From Caballeronia peredens (GTDB lineage Bacteria > Pseudomonadota > Gammaproteobacteria > Burkholderiales > Burkholderiaceae), in the NCBI GenBank assembly GCA_001544595.2, contig FCOH02000011.1:124001-188000 (forward strand): a stretch of 64,000 bases of DNA, in the 5' to 3' direction. Position 1 is the first letter of the stretch; every line of letters starts with the position of its first letter. The notes beneath the pieces were generated by a model. It saw nothing but the letters and a program-made list of their open reading frames with translations. It searched no databases and had not been told where the DNA came from. Below, piece after piece: positions 15,986-25,814 of the stretch. The translations under genes were made by a program, and so were the position numbers.

Positions 15986-17968
15986 CTACTGCAACAGTCC
16001 GAACACCGCGACACCCGTACGCGTGCCGACGAACACCTTGCCGTTCGCGATCATCGGCGTGATGAACTTGTTGCCTGCTCCGAACTGATCGCGCGTGCCC
16101 GACTGATTGCTGTTGTACAACTCGCGCGCGAGGTTCGCGGCTTCGTACGCATGCAGCGCGCCGATGGCGCCGTTTTCCGCCGCCCACACGATGCCGTTCG
16201 CCGCGCCGTTCGCCGAGATGGCCGGCGTCGTGCCGGGATACGGGAACGTCGTCGGGCTGCGCGAGGCCGCCGTGGCCGCGAGCTTCGCGTTGGCGATCGG
16301 CAGCGCCTTCAGGCTGTCGTTGAGGCCGCCGTAGTACACCACGCCGTTGTAATACGCCGACGATCCCCAGATGCCGCCCGCGAGCGTGCCGACGAGCGTC
16401 TGCCAGTTGCCGTTCGCGTTCGGGTTGTACTTGCCCATCGAGTCGCGATCCACCACGTAAATCTTGTTGTCCTTGCCGGCGCCGACGGCCAGGCGCTTCA
16501 CGGTGCCGTCGGACATCGTCTGGTCGGGAAGGAGGAGCGGGCCGCCCGAGCCGAAGTCCTCGTCGTTGCCGGCCTGCTGGACGTTGTTCGACGTCGCGAA
16601 GTAGTCGACGATCTTCAGGTTCGGCGCAAGCGACATCTTCATGAACGTATTGGCGAGGTTGCCGTCCACCGGAAAACCGTCGGCGTTCAGCGTCGGTGTG
16701 AAGGAGCCGTTGCCGTCGATGAAATAGACGTAGCTGCCGTCCGACGCCATGCCCGAACCCGACATCCAGATGGAGCCCTGCGAACCGTTCGCCGTGATGT
16801 TCAGCACGCCGGTCTGCGCGAGTGTGTCGGCGCTGTAGGCCATCAGCCAGCCGGTGTAGGGACCGGACATGCAGTGCGCCGTCCAGCCCATGTAGATGTT
16901 GCCGTTGACGAGCGTGAGCGCGACGCGCTCGGTATGCAGCGACGGATCGAACGTGATCACGCCGCCTATGCTGTTGCTGCCGTTGCCGGGATAGGTCGCC
17001 GCAATTTCCTTCGGTCCGCCGAACAGCGGGCCGCCGGTCGCAAGGTCGATCGCATGCAGACGATGATGCACGCGGCCGCTGCTGTCCGAGCTCATGGCGA
17101 CGGCATAGAGCGCGCCATTGGGTCCGCGCGAGCGGTCGATCACGGGCGTCGCGGTGATGCCGATTTCCGGCGACAGATCCTGGCAGGCGGTCGTCGTCGG
17201 CGCTTCGCCCGCGCCCATCAGCGAGATTTGCCAGAGTTGTGCGCCGGTGTCGGCGTCGAAGGCATAGAGGCTGCCGTGTTCCGTCGCGACATAGACCACG
17301 TTGTGCAGCGCACCGCCGATCGACAGACTGGTCACGTGCAGCGGCTGCGCGTCCACGCGGCCATCGGTGGGCAGGATGCGCAGCTTGCCGAACGTCGATG
17401 CGTTGACGTTCGCGAGCGTGAGCTTCGTTTCGGCGAGCATCTGGCCGCTGCGCGTGAGATCGTTGTGATGCATGAGGACGTCGGTGGCGAAGGCCGTGAC
17501 CGGGGTGAGCGTGCCGGTGTTCGTGGCGGTGCTGTTGCCGGTGCCCGCGTTCGTGCCGATATTTGCGCCGCCGTTCGCGCCAGTACTTGTGCCGGCATTC
17601 GTGCCCGTGTTCGCGCCCGTGCCCGCGCCGCTGTCGCCGGACGCCGTGCCGCTTCCGGCGTTCGAGCCCGAACCCGAGGCCGTTCCGCTCTCCGTGCCCG
17701 CTGAAGTCCCGCTGGTTCCACCGCCGGTGCCGCTGGCGGTGCCGGTCCCACTGCCGCTGCCCGTGCTCGCGCCGCCTCCGCTCGATGGCGCGCTCGTGCT
17801 GGCCGTCGTCGAATCGCCGGAACTGCCACCGCCGCCGCCACACGCCGCGATCGCCGCCGCGACGATCAATTGAGCGCTACGCTTCATCCAGCCGGCGCGG
17901 CGCTTGCGCGCGGCGGGTTCGGCGTCGTCGCACCGATGCGACGTGTCTTCCGGGAGTTGCGGGCGCAT
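15986..17968 (-). CDS. Lipoprotein with Gly/Ser/Thr-rich linker and PQQ-like beta-propeller
   Basis: A 660-residue protein. A hydrophobic signal ends in a lipobox (AAAIAAC near residue 45) followed by a Gly run. About 110 residues of Gly/Thr/Ser/Asn/Ala repeats (GTNAGTST, GSGTGTASG type) form a linker. The C-terminal 480 residues have recurrent propeller-blade motifs (GSLYAFDADTGAQLWQ, LHAIDLATGGPLF, NKIYVVDRDS, GALHAYEAANLA), as in PQQ-binding or BamB-like proteins. ATG 17968 has a strong GGAGG site; ATG 17887 begins at the signal peptide but lacks one, so the protein may carry an unusual 27-residue cytoplasmic extension. Ligand unknown. Confidence 0.8.
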   Translation of the reverse strand: MRPQLPEDTSHRCDDAEPAARKRRAGWMKRSAQLIVAAAIAACGGGGGSSGDSTTASTSAPSSGGGASTGSGSGTGTASGTGGGTSGTSAGTESGTASGSGSNAGSGTASGDSGAGTGANTGTNAGTSTGANGGANIGTNAGTGNSTATNTGTLTPVTAFATDVLMHHNDLTRSGQMLAETKLTLANVNASTFGKLRILPTDGRVDAQPLHVTSLSIGGALHNVVYVATEHGSLYAFDADTGAQLWQISLMGAGEAPTTTACQDLSPEIGITATPVIDRSRGPNGALYAVAMSSDSSGRVHHRLHAIDLATGGPLFGGPKEIAATYPGNGSNSIGGVITFDPSLHTERVALTLVNGNIYMGWTAHCMSGPYTGWLMAYSADTLAQTGVLNITANGSQGSIWMSGSGMASDGSYVYFIDGNGSFTPTLNADGFPVDGNLANTFMKMSLAPNLKIVDYFATSNNVQQAGNDEDFGSGGPLLLPDQTMSDGTVKRLAVGAGKDNKIYVVDRDSMGKYNPNANGNWQTLVGTLAGGIWGSSAYYNGVVYYGGLNDSLKALPIANAKLAATAASRSPTTFPYPGTTPAISANGAANGIVWAAENGAIGALHAYEAANLARELYNSNQSGTRDQFGAGNKFITPMIANGKVFVGTRTGVAVFGLLQ

Positions 17969-18132
17969 ACGAACCTCCGCTTCGACGGTTCAGGTCTCGA
18001 GCGGCCATGTTATCCAAGGTGCAAGCAAGTCGAAAGAAAACTTTCGAAGTCCGAAGCGGGAGCGTGCGTCGTCGTATTTTTGTATTTTTATAAGATGAAA
18101 ACTACGCCGTGCGGATTGCCCCGGAGAAGACG

Positions 18133-18534
18133 ATGAATCCACAGCCGAACCACGAAGGACGCTGCGCATGCGGCGCGGTGCGCGTACGTGTCACGGGAAC
18201 GCCGAAGGAAGTGAACCTGTGCCACTGCATGACATGCAGGCGCATTCACGGCGCGCCGTTTGGCGTCTATGCGATTTTCGAACGCGACGCCGTTCAGGTG
18301 TCGGGCGAAACACGCGCGTGGGAAAGCTCGGCGACAGGCAAGCGGCATCACTGCCCGATCTGCGGCTCGCCGGTCTATCTCGCGTTCGACGGCGTCGACG
18401 AAATCGAAGTGCCGACCGGCATTTTCGACGAAACCGGCCTCTATCCGCCGGCGTACGAAATCTGGTGCAAGAGCGCCGAGCCGTGGCACGACGCACAAGG
18501 GCGGCCGCGCTTTGCACGCGGCGCGCCGGATTGA
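18133..18534 (+). CDS. GFA-family zinc protein (glutathione-dependent formaldehyde-activating enzyme-like)
   Basis: A 133-residue protein with the complete zinc-ligand set of the GFA family: CACGAV, CHCMTCRRIHG and CPICGSPVY. The type enzyme catalyses the reaction of formaldehyde with glutathione, but many members have other or unknown roles. The ATG is preceded by CGGAGAAG. It converges with a zinc alcohol dehydrogenase gene 4 nt away; the two may not be functionally linked. Confidence 0.88.
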   Translation: MNPQPNHEGRCACGAVRVRVTGTPKEVNLCHCMTCRRIHGAPFGVYAIFERDAVQVSGETRAWESSATGKRHHCPICGSPVYLAFDGVDEIEVPTGIFDETGLYPPAYEIWCKSAEPWHDAQGRPRFARGAPD

Positions 18535-18538
18535 ATCA

Positions 18539-19549
18539 TCAGCACTCGACGATCGCCTTCACGACGCCCGCCTTCGGATCGAGTAGCGACGAGAATTGCT
18601 CGGGCACGTCGGCGAGCGTGAGGCGATGCGTGTTGAGCGCGTCGGTCGGAACTTCGCCCCGGCGCATCGCGGCGAGCACGGTTTCGAAGTCCTCGGGCGT
18701 CGCGTTGCGGCTCGCGAGCAAGGTCGCCTCGCGCTTGTGGAATTCGGGATCGGCGAACGAGATGCGATCCGGCACGATCGACACCAGCACGTACTTGCCG
18801 CCATGCGCGATGAACTCGAAGCCGCGTTCCATCGCGCGGGAATTGCCGGTCGCATCGAATACCACATCGAAGAATTCGCCGTTGGTCAGCGCGGAGAGCT
18901 CTTCCTTGTCGCGCTCGCCGATCTGCACGGTCGCGTCGACTTTCAGCTCGCGCTTGCAGAAGTCGAGGCGATCCGCGCGCGTATCGAGCGCGGTGACGTT
19001 CGCGCCGCGCAGACGCGAAAACGTGATGGCGGCCATGCCGATCGGCCCCGTGCCGACGACCAGCACGCGCTGCCCCGGCTTCACGTCGGCGCGGCGCACG
19101 GCGTGGGCGCCGATCGCGAGGAATTCGACCATCGCGGCCTGATCGAGCGTGACGCCTTCGGCCTTGTGGACGAATTGCGCCGGCAGATTCAGATATTCGG
19201 TGAAGGCGCCGTCGCGATGCACGCCGAGCACCTGAATGTTCACGCAGCAATTGGTCTTGCCCTGACGGCACGCAATGCATTTGCCGCACGAGAGATACGG
19301 CATCACGTAGACGGTATCGCCCGCCTTGAGTCCGCTCGCCGCGTCCGCTTCCTCGATCACGCCGGACAGTTCGTGTCCCATCACGCGCGGATAGGACAAA
19401 TACGGCTGAGTCCCGGTGAAGATGTGCAGGTCCGTGCCGCAGACGCCGACGCGTTTCACACGCAGCAGCACTTCGTTGTCGCCGCGCTCGGGCTTCGCGC
19501 GCTGTTCGGCTTTCAGGGTTCCGGGAGTTTCGCAGATGACGGTCAGCAT
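18539..19549 (-). CDS. Zinc-dependent medium-chain alcohol/polyol dehydrogenase
   Basis: A 336-residue medium-chain dehydrogenase. Catalytic zinc ligands occur in GVCGTDLH and the GHELSG segment. The structural-zinc cysteine cluster (CGKCIACRQGKTNCC) is complete, and the Rossmann motif VVGTGPIGMAA lies in the middle. The family oxidises sugar alcohols, sugar acids or simple alcohols with NAD(P). Its close relatives act on polyols or galactonate-type substrates, but the substrate cannot be read from sequence. It stands alone, transcribed toward the GFA gene. Confidence 0.88.
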   Translation of the reverse strand: MLTVICETPGTLKAEQRAKPERGDNEVLLRVKRVGVCGTDLHIFTGTQPYLSYPRVMGHELSGVIEEADAASGLKAGDTVYVMPYLSCGKCIACRQGKTNCCVNIQVLGVHRDGAFTEYLNLPAQFVHKAEGVTLDQAAMVEFLAIGAHAVRRADVKPGQRVLVVGTGPIGMAAITFSRLRGANVTALDTRADRLDFCKRELKVDATVQIGERDKEELSALTNGEFFDVVFDATGNSRAMERGFEFIAHGGKYVLVSIVPDRISFADPEFHKREATLLASRNATPEDFETVLAAMRRGEVPTDALNTHRLTLADVPEQFSSLLDPKAGVVKAIVEC

Positions 19550-19757
19550 GCTGGATGTCTCGTGATGTCGTTGGAATGGGGCGTGCCCGACAATCTAACG
19601 ATGACGACTCATTTGGTCAAGCCAATTCGATTAAATCGAAAGTGGTAAGGCCGGAATCGATCTATCCGACGTTTTCGGCGCTCAGCGCGGCGCGCGGTTT
19701 CGCCTTATATTTCAACGGACATGAACCGCGCACGTCGCGCGTAAAAAGGGATGGCAA

Positions 19758-20588
19758 GTGCAGCAGCTTCATGAATTCGTCGAGCGGCATCCGCGGCTTT
19801 TCGTGCTGTCGGGCGCGGGCATCAGCACCGAGTCGGGCATTCCGTGTTATCGCGATCGGGAAGGTCAGCGCACCGGCCGCGCGCCGATCTTGCTCAAGGA
19901 TTTTCTCGGCTCGGACTACGCGCGGCAGCGCTATTGGGCGCGCAGCCTGATCGGCTGGCCGGTCGTGGCGCGCGCGCAGCCGAACGCCGCGCATCATGCG
20001 GTGCGGGCGCTCGCGGCGCGTGCGCGGGTGCATCGGCTGGTGACGCAGAATGTCGACGGGCTGCACACGCGCGCGGGCAATCCCGATGTCATTGAGCTGC
20101 ACGGAAATATCGGGCGCGTGCGTTGCATCGAATGCGGGGAGCGGCATACGCGCGCGGCCGTGCAGCGCTTGCTGGAGGCCGCGAATCCGGATTTCGTCGG
20201 CTACACGGCGCCCGCCGTGCCCGACGGCGACGCGCAGATCGAAGATCTCGACTTCGGCGCATTTCGGGTGCCGGGCTGCACGCGCTGCGGCGGCGTGCTC
20301 AAGCCCGACGTGGTGTTTTTCGGCGAGAGCGTGCCGCGCGCGCTCGTCGACGACGCGGCGCGATCGCTGGACGCCGCCGACGCGATGCTCGTCGTCGGCT
20401 CGTCGCTGATGGTCTATTCAGGCTACCGGTTCTGCGAATGGGCGGCGAAGAGCGGCAAGCCGATCGCGGCGATCAACATCGGCAAGACGCGCGCCGATGC
20501 GCTGCTCGCGCTGAAGGTCGAAGCGCCTTGCTCGGAGGCGCTCGAAGCGCTGATCGAGCGGCTGGATGCGCGGCCGGTGGCGGGCTAG
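19758..20588 (+). CDS. Sirtuin, NAD+-dependent protein deacylase
   Basis: A 276-residue Sir2 protein. Motifs in order are GAGISTESGIPCYRD (NAD binding), TQNVDGLH, catalytic His in ELHGNIGRV, two zinc Cys pairs (CIEC and CTRC), and VVGSSLMVYS. It removes acyl groups from protein lysines using NAD+. The sequence is of the class II (SIRT4-like) type, with an insert before the second Cys pair (about residues 143-174). GTG start with AAGGGA upstream. No acetyl-CoA synthetase partner is adjacent. Confidence 0.93.
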   Translation: MQQLHEFVERHPRLFVLSGAGISTESGIPCYRDREGQRTGRAPILLKDFLGSDYARQRYWARSLIGWPVVARAQPNAAHHAVRALAARARVHRLVTQNVDGLHTRAGNPDVIELHGNIGRVRCIECGERHTRAAVQRLLEAANPDFVGYTAPAVPDGDAQIEDLDFGAFRVPGCTRCGGVLKPDVVFFGESVPRALVDDAARSLDAADAMLVVGSSLMVYSGYRFCEWAAKSGKPIAAINIGKTRADALLALKVEAPCSEALEALIERLDARPVAG

Positions 20589-20615
20589 GACGCTGTTTCA
20601 GTACAAGCGCTCATT

Positions 20616-21881
20616 TCAGGCACGCAGCTCACCCGCAAGCGTCTCGATCCCTTCCAGCAAACGCGTGGCGTCTTCCATCCGCGAAAACACGCCCGGCGTC
20701 ACGCGCACGACATCGCCCGCTTCGGGACCGGTGCGCGTCACCGTGAACACGCCGAAGCGATCGCGCAGCGCGGCGACGATTGCATCGCACGCCGCTTTCG
20801 TGGTGTGTCCCTTCAGCCGGAACGCGGTGATGCCGGCGGTCATCGCGGGATCGGCGGGCGTCATGATCTGCACGCCGGGAATCTCGCGCGCAGCCTCGGC
20901 CCACGCATCGCGTAAAGCCCGCAGCCGCGCTTCCTTCGCCTGTGCCCCGATGCGCCGGTGCGCGTCCAGCGCCGCCGGCACCGTGAACCACGCCGCGAAA
21001 TTCGGCGAGCCGGTGTGCACGCGCGCGCGGATGTCGTCGGCGGGCCAGGAGCGGTCGCCGAAATACGGATCGATCGACGCCAGATGTTCCCGCCGGATAT
21101 AGATCGCGCCGCAGCCGAGCGGTGCGCCGATCCATTTGTGCAGATTGAGTGCGGCGAACGGCGCGTTCAGATCGGGCACGTCGAAGTCCAGTTGGCCCCA
21201 CGAGTGCGCGGCATCGACGATCACGTCGGCGCCCGCTGCCTTCGCCAGCGCCGACAGTTCCGCGACCGGCAGAACGAGGCCCGTCGCGAAGCACACGTGC
21301 GAGAGCAGCACGAGACGCGTGCGCGGATGCTCGCGCAAGGCCTGCGCGTACGCCGCGAGAACCGCTTCGCGCGTCGCGGGCTCCGGAATCGCGATTCGCA
21401 CGGTCGTCACGCCGCGCCGCTCGCGCAGCCATTCCATCGCGTCCTTGCAGCAGGGGTAGTCGAGGTCGCAGTAGAGCACGCTGTCGCCGGGCGCGAGGCG
21501 GTTGTAGCCGCTGATGAGCGCGAGCAGCGCTTCGGTCGCGTTGCGCGTCAGCTCGATTTCCTCGACCGCGCAGCCCATCGCCGCGGCGACGCGCTCGCGC
21601 AGGCCGTCGTGCAACGGCATGTAGTGCCGCCGGATCAGCAGCGTGGTCTCGCGGTTCACGCGGTCGGTCCAGTACCGGAACATGCCCTTGACCGGCTCGG
21701 CCATCGCGCCCCAGAAGCCGTTTTCCAGATTGATCAGCTCGTCCGACTGGTCGTACAGACGGCGCACGGCGTTCCAGTAGCTTTCGTCGGCGGCGGATGT
21801 GGATGCGGCGGCGGGCGTGGCGGGAAGCGCCGCGAGCGCGGACTCGAAGTCAGGGGTGCGGTAATCGAGAAGTTCGGACAT
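20616..21881 (-). CDS. PLP-dependent class V aminotransferase / cysteine desulfurase-like
   Basis: A 421-residue class V aminotransferase-fold protein. It shows TRNATEALLALISGYN (PLP phosphate region), VDAAHSWGQLDFD and the PLP lysine in NLHKWIGAPLG. The family includes isopenicillin-N epimerase-like, kynureninase-like and cysteine desulfurase-like enzymes. The lack of an obvious active-site cysteine loop makes a desulfurase unlikely. It is divergent from the chemoreceptor gene and transcribed alone. Substrate unknown. Confidence 0.87.
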   Translation of the reverse strand: MSELLDYRTPDFESALAALPATPAAASTSAADESYWNAVRRLYDQSDELINLENGFWGAMAEPVKGMFRYWTDRVNRETTLLIRRHYMPLHDGLRERVAAAMGCAVEEIELTRNATEALLALISGYNRLAPGDSVLYCDLDYPCCKDAMEWLRERRGVTTVRIAIPEPATREAVLAAYAQALREHPRTRLVLLSHVCFATGLVLPVAELSALAKAAGADVIVDAAHSWGQLDFDVPDLNAPFAALNLHKWIGAPLGCGAIYIRREHLASIDPYFGDRSWPADDIRARVHTGSPNFAAWFTVPAALDAHRRIGAQAKEARLRALRDAWAEAAREIPGVQIMTPADPAMTAGITAFRLKGHTTKAACDAIVAALRDRFGVFTVTRTGPEAGDVVRVTPGVFSRMEDATRLLEGIETLAGELRA

Positions 21882-22145
21882 GAGTCGAATTGTTGATTGA
21901 GCGGGCCGGGCACGAACGTTCAGTCGCGTGCCGGACGATGGTAAGGGATTACCGCTACAGGTTGGACAAATTGCGGACTTTTTACATGTTCGGGCTTCAG
22001 ACGCGATAGCGCGCGCCGTAATCAGCATGAAGAGCGCCGCGTCCCATATGCGGGCAAACGTTCGCTCGCGTGGCTTGCGGAGCGCGCGACGCGGACTTGC
22101 ATGGCGCCGATTGTCCCTCGAACGGACCCTGAGAGAACCCAAACC

Positions 22146-23843
22146 ATGAACCTCAAGAACATCACGATCAAGAACAAGCTGGTCGCTGGATTCGGCATTC
22201 TCGCCGTGCTGGTCGTGCTTGTCGCGGGCATGTCGCTGCGCGCGCTGTCCGTCGCGACCGACGGTTTCGCGCACTACGTGAACGGCATCAACGCCCGCGC
22301 CGACGTCGCCAATCAGATCCGTACCGCCGTCGATCGCCGCGCCATCGCCGCCCGCAATCTCGTGCTCGTCACGAAGCCCGCGGATTTCGAAGTCGAAAAG
22401 ACCGAGGTCACGCGCGCGCACGAAGACGTGCAGGCGCGCCTGAAACATCTGAAAGAGATGATCGGCAGCGCGACCGACACGAGCGAGCAGGCGAAAAACC
22501 TCGTCGCCGAGATGGCGCGCGTGGAGTCGCTGTACGGGCCGGTCGCGACGGACATCGTCGGTCTCGCGCTCGCTGGCAAGCACGATGAAGCGATCGCCAA
22601 GATGGATGACCAGTGCCGCCCGCTGCTCGCGCAACTCGTCAAGGCGACGGACGATTACGCGTCCTACACCGCCACGCGCCGCGATGAAATCGTGCGCGAT
22701 TACGAAGCGAGCTATCAGACGCAGCGCAACGTGCTGATCGCGCTGTGCACCGCGGCCGCGCTTTTCGCGGTGTTCGCGGGCATTGCGATCACGCGCTCGA
22801 TCGTGGCGCCGATCGGCGAGGCGGTCGGCATTGCGCAGACGGTCGCGCGCGGCGATCTGACGAGCCGCATCGTCGCCGAGGCGAAGGACGAAACCGGCGA
22901 CCTGCTGCGCGCGCTCGCCGAGATGAACACGCGCCTGACCGAAACCGTGAGCCGCGTGCGTGAAAGCAGCGGCGCGGTCGGCGGCGCGGCGAAAGAGCTG
23001 TCGGCCGGCAACACGGATCTCAGCCAGCGCACCGAGGAACAGGCGGCGTCGCTGGAGGAAACGGCGGCCAGCATGGAAGAACTCACGTCGACGGTCCGCC
23101 AGAACGCCGACAACGCGCAGCAGGCGAGCACGCTCGCGTCGAATGCGTCGGATATCGCGAGAAAGGGCAGCGACGTGGTGGGCCGCGTCGTCGAGACGAT
23201 GAACGGCATCAGCGACAGCTCGGGCAAGATCGCGGAAATCACCGGGATCATCGAAGGGATTGCGTTCCAGACGAACATTCTCGCGCTCAATGCGGCCGTC
23301 GAAGCGGCGCGCGCGGGCGAGCAGGGACGCGGCTTCGCGGTCGTGGCGAGCGAAGTGCGCAGCCTCGCGCAGCGTTCGTCGACGGCGGCCAAGGAGATCA
23401 AGGAACTGATCGCGGATTCGACGGCCAAGGTGCGCGACGGCTCCGTGCTCGCGGGCGAAGCCGGCACGACGATGGCCGAAGTGACGCAGGCGGTCGCGCG
23501 CGTGACGGACATCATGGAGGAGATCGCGGCGGCGTCGGTGGAGCAGGGACGCGGCATCGAGCAGGTGAATCAGGCGATCACGCAGATGGACGAAGTCACG
23601 CAGCAGAACGCCGCGCTGGTCGAGGAAGCCGCGGCGGCGGCCCAGTCGCTCGAGGAGCAGGGGCGCAGACTCAACGATGCGGTTGCGTTCTTCGCGGTGG
23701 AAGGCTACGCGGCCGCGTCGGCTGGGTCGGTTGCTACGGCGGCCGTGCGCGGCGCGCGCAAACCGGCCGCGCGGCCCGCGGCCCGGGTGGCGCCCGCGGC
23801 GGTCCCGAAATCGGTCGGCGCTGACGGCTGGAGCACTTTCTGA
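22146..23843 (+). CDS. Methyl-accepting chemotaxis protein
   Basis: A 565-residue chemoreceptor: TM1 (about 12-32), a periplasmic four-helix-bundle ligand domain (about 35-195), TM2 (about 199-218), HAMP, then the signalling domain with the conserved hairpin tip ([22 protein letters not shown]). The C-terminus ends in GWSTF, resembling the WxxF receptor-tail pentapeptide that docks CheR/CheB. ATG 22146 starts with [16 protein letters not shown], typical of the Tsr-like group. No che genes are nearby; the ligand is unknown. Confidence 0.95.
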   Translation: MNLKNITIKNKLVAGFGILAVLVVLVAGMSLRALSVATDGFAHYVNGINARADVANQIRTAVDRRAIAARNLVLVTKPADFEVEKTEVTRAHEDVQARLKHLKEMIGSATDTSEQAKNLVAEMARVESLYGPVATDIVGLALAGKHDEAIAKMDDQCRPLLAQLVKATDDYASYTATRRDEIVRDYEASYQTQRNVLIALCTAAALFAVFAGIAITRSIVAPIGEAVGIAQTVARGDLTSRIVAEAKDETGDLLRALAEMNTRLTETVSRVRESSGAVGGAAKELSAGNTDLSQRTEEQAASLEETAASMEELTSTVRQNADNAQQASTLASNASDIARKGSDVVGRVVETMNGISDSSGKIAEITGIIEGIAFQTNILALNAAVEAARAGEQGRGFAVVASEVRSLAQRSSTAAKEIKELIADSTAKVRDGSVLAGEAGTTMAEVTQAVARVTDIMEEIAAASVEQGRGIEQVNQAITQMDEVTQQNAALVEEAAAAAQSLEEQGRRLNDAVAFFAVEGYAAASAGSVATAAVRGARKPAARPAARVAPAAVPKSVGADGWSTF

Positions 23844-23850
23844 CGCGGCG

Positions 23851-24846
23851 TTACGCGTTCACATCGACGATCACGCGCCCTTTCACTTCGCCGTCGAGGA
23901 GACGCGCGGCGACGGCGGGCGCGTCGGCGAGCGGAATGGTCGTCGCGACGCTTTCTATGGTCGCGACCGGCACTTCGTCGGCGATCGCCTGCCACGCCGC
24001 GATGCGCCGTTCGCGCGGCACGTAGACGCTGTCCACGCCCAGCAGCGCGACGCCGCGCAGGATGAACGGCGCGACCGTCGCCGGCAGGTCCATGCCCTGG
24101 GCGAGGCCGCACGCGGCCACCGCGCCGCCGTAGCGCAGGCTGGCGCAGACGTTGGCGAGCGTGTGACTGCCGACGCAATCGACTGCCGCCGCCCAGCGCT
24201 CTTTCTGCAGCGGCTTGCCCGGCTCGGACAGCGATGCGCGCTCGACGATATCCGCCGCGCCGAGTTCGCGCAGCCGCCCGGCTTCCTCGGGACGGCCGGT
24301 CGAGGCGATCACGCGAAAGCCGCGCTTCGCCAGAATCGCGACCGCGAAACTGCCGACGCCGCCGTTCGCGCCTGTCACGAGCACGTCGCCGTCGTTCGGC
24401 GTGATGCCGTATTTTTCCAGCGCCCGCACGCACAACATGGCCGTGTAGCCCGCGGTGCCGACGGCCATCGCCTGGCGCGTCGTAATGGGCGCAGGCAATG
24501 GAATCAGATGATCGCCGGGCACGCGCGCCATCTGCGCGAGCCCGCCCCAGTGCGTTTCCCCCGCGCCCCAGCCGTTCAGCACGACCTTGTCGCCGGGCCG
24601 ATAGTCCGGGTGCGCGCTCGTCTCGACGATGCCCGCGAAGTCGATGCCCGGCACCATCGGCCACTTGCGCACGACCGGCACGCGGCCCGTGATCGCGAGA
24701 CCGTCCTTGTAATTGAGCGTCGAGAATTCGACGCGCACGAGCACATCGCGGCCGTCACCGGACTCAGCCAGACGGGAATCGTCGATCGACTGAATGGACG
24801 CGACGGTGCGTTCGTCCTGTTTGTCGAGCATGAGGGCGTTGAACAT
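23851..24846 (-). CDS. acuI: Acrylyl-CoA reductase (AcuI/YhdH family)
   Basis: A 331-residue MDR-superfamily NADPH-dependent reductase. It has the family features TLNYKDGLAITG near the N-terminus, FAGIVETS, the nucleotide-binding VTGANGGVGSFAV and a C-terminal VKGRVIVDV. It lacks the zinc ligands of alcohol dehydrogenases. AcuI reduces toxic acryloyl-CoA to propionyl-CoA. It converges on the chemoreceptor gene with 7 nt between them. Family assignment is firm; the physiological substrate is by analogy. Confidence 0.88.
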   Translation of the reverse strand: MFNALMLDKQDERTVASIQSIDDSRLAESGDGRDVLVRVEFSTLNYKDGLAITGRVPVVRKWPMVPGIDFAGIVETSAHPDYRPGDKVVLNGWGAGETHWGGLAQMARVPGDHLIPLPAPITTRQAMAVGTAGYTAMLCVRALEKYGITPNDGDVLVTGANGGVGSFAVAILAKRGFRVIASTGRPEEAGRLRELGAADIVERASLSEPGKPLQKERWAAAVDCVGSHTLANVCASLRYGGAVAACGLAQGMDLPATVAPFILRGVALLGVDSVYVPRERRIAAWQAIADEVPVATIESVATTIPLADAPAVAARLLDGEVKGRVIVDVNA

Positions 24847-24924
24847 CGGTGACAGCTCCGGTTGGAATGGGACGGCGTGGGCCGAAGCGGCGCATGGCCG
24901 CCCCGGCTCACGCCAGACGATGAA

Positions 24925-25362
24925 TCAATGATGCTCGAACGACGCGCGCGGGATCGGCGCTGCCTTCACCTTGTTGTACTGGAACTCCGGCAACGCCTTG
25001 ATCGCGTCCTTGGTTGCGCCCGCGAGCACGAACTTGCCGTCCTTCACGTCGAGTTGCTCGATCGGAATCGCCACGTCGTGACGCGACACGCCGAGGAACT
25101 GGTTGGCCGCGATGATCGCGAAGGAAACCGACTTGTCCGGCGCGACGATGATGTCGTGGATCACGCCGACTTTCTGTCCCTGATCATTGATGACGGGCTT
25201 GTTGAGGATGGACTTCTTGACGCTCCAGCCATCGATGATGGCCGTCGAGACCTCGACGGACACGCCGAGCGGCTGAGCGCCGGCGACCTGCGCGAACGAT
25301 GCCGTGGAAGTCAGGCCAAGTGCCGACGATGCAACGAGCAGTGCCACGAGTTTCGATTTCAT
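24925..25362 (-). CDS. Secreted PRC-barrel domain protein
   Basis: A 145-residue protein with a signal peptide (MKSKLVALLVASSALGLTSTASFA-Q). It contains a PRC-barrel domain (about 45-115: SILNKPVINDQGQKVGVIHDIIV, then AIIAANQFLGVSRHDVAIPIEQL). PRC-barrels are small beta-barrels found in RimM, reaction-centre H subunits and envelope or stress proteins. The periplasmic version has no known enzyme role. It stands alone. Confidence 0.87.
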   Translation of the reverse strand: MKSKLVALLVASSALGLTSTASFAQVAGAQPLGVSVEVSTAIIDGWSVKKSILNKPVINDQGQKVGVIHDIIVAPDKSVSFAIIAANQFLGVSRHDVAIPIEQLDVKDGKFVLAGATKDAIKALPEFQYNKVKAAPIPRASFEHH

Positions 25363-25542
25363 TGGTTCGATTCCTCAAAGGATTGGGCAATCCGGTTCAA
25401 TGGAAATGCGCGATTCAAGCTTCCAGCGCGGTAGAAGTTTGAACGTTTCTCGTGACATTTGCAGAAACGGTGTAAGGGCGCGCCGCGCGCACTGCATTAG
25501 TGCGAACCTGCAACGTTTATTCCGCGGCGCGTCATAAGCAAA

Positions 25543-25758
25543 TCAGCGACTCAGGCGCGTGAGCGCTGCGCCCTTGTGGACGGCGCGCTTGCCGCTCTTG
25601 TCGCTTTCGACTTCGAAGTGCGGATCGTCGCGCGATGCGTCGACCGTGTGACCGTCGAGCGTCGTGCGTTCGGTGACGATCCGCACGATACGACCGGTCG
25701 TCTCGCCTTGCGGCGTGTTCCAGCGGACGTGGTCGTGCAGCTTGAAGGACTGGCTCAT
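25543..25758 (-). CDS. DUF2945 / HVA1-family small protein
   Basis: A 71-residue cytoplasmic protein matching the hypervirulence-associated TUDOR-like family: DHVRWNTPQGETTGRIVRIV, HTVDASRDDPHFEVESDKSGKRAVHKGAAL. The ATG at 25758 is preceded by GAGGAG. The longer in-frame start would add unconserved sequence. It is a small beta-barrel fold of unknown function, often stress-induced in soil bacteria. The DUF1810 gene upstream is on the same strand, 56 nt away. Confidence 0.88.
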   Translation of the reverse strand: MSQSFKLHDHVRWNTPQGETTGRIVRIVTERTTLDGHTVDASRDDPHFEVESDKSGKRAVHKGAALTRLSR

Positions 25759-25814
25759 GACGTCGAACTCCTCGGCGAACGATGACGTTTCTCCGACCGC
25801 AACAGTTGTGCCCG

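Noticed and set aside
17470..17870. Repeat-like tract that could be taken for a tandem or CRISPR-type array
   Set aside because: No regular repeat-spacer unit. It is the coding sequence of the Gly/Ser/Thr-rich linker of the lipoprotein.
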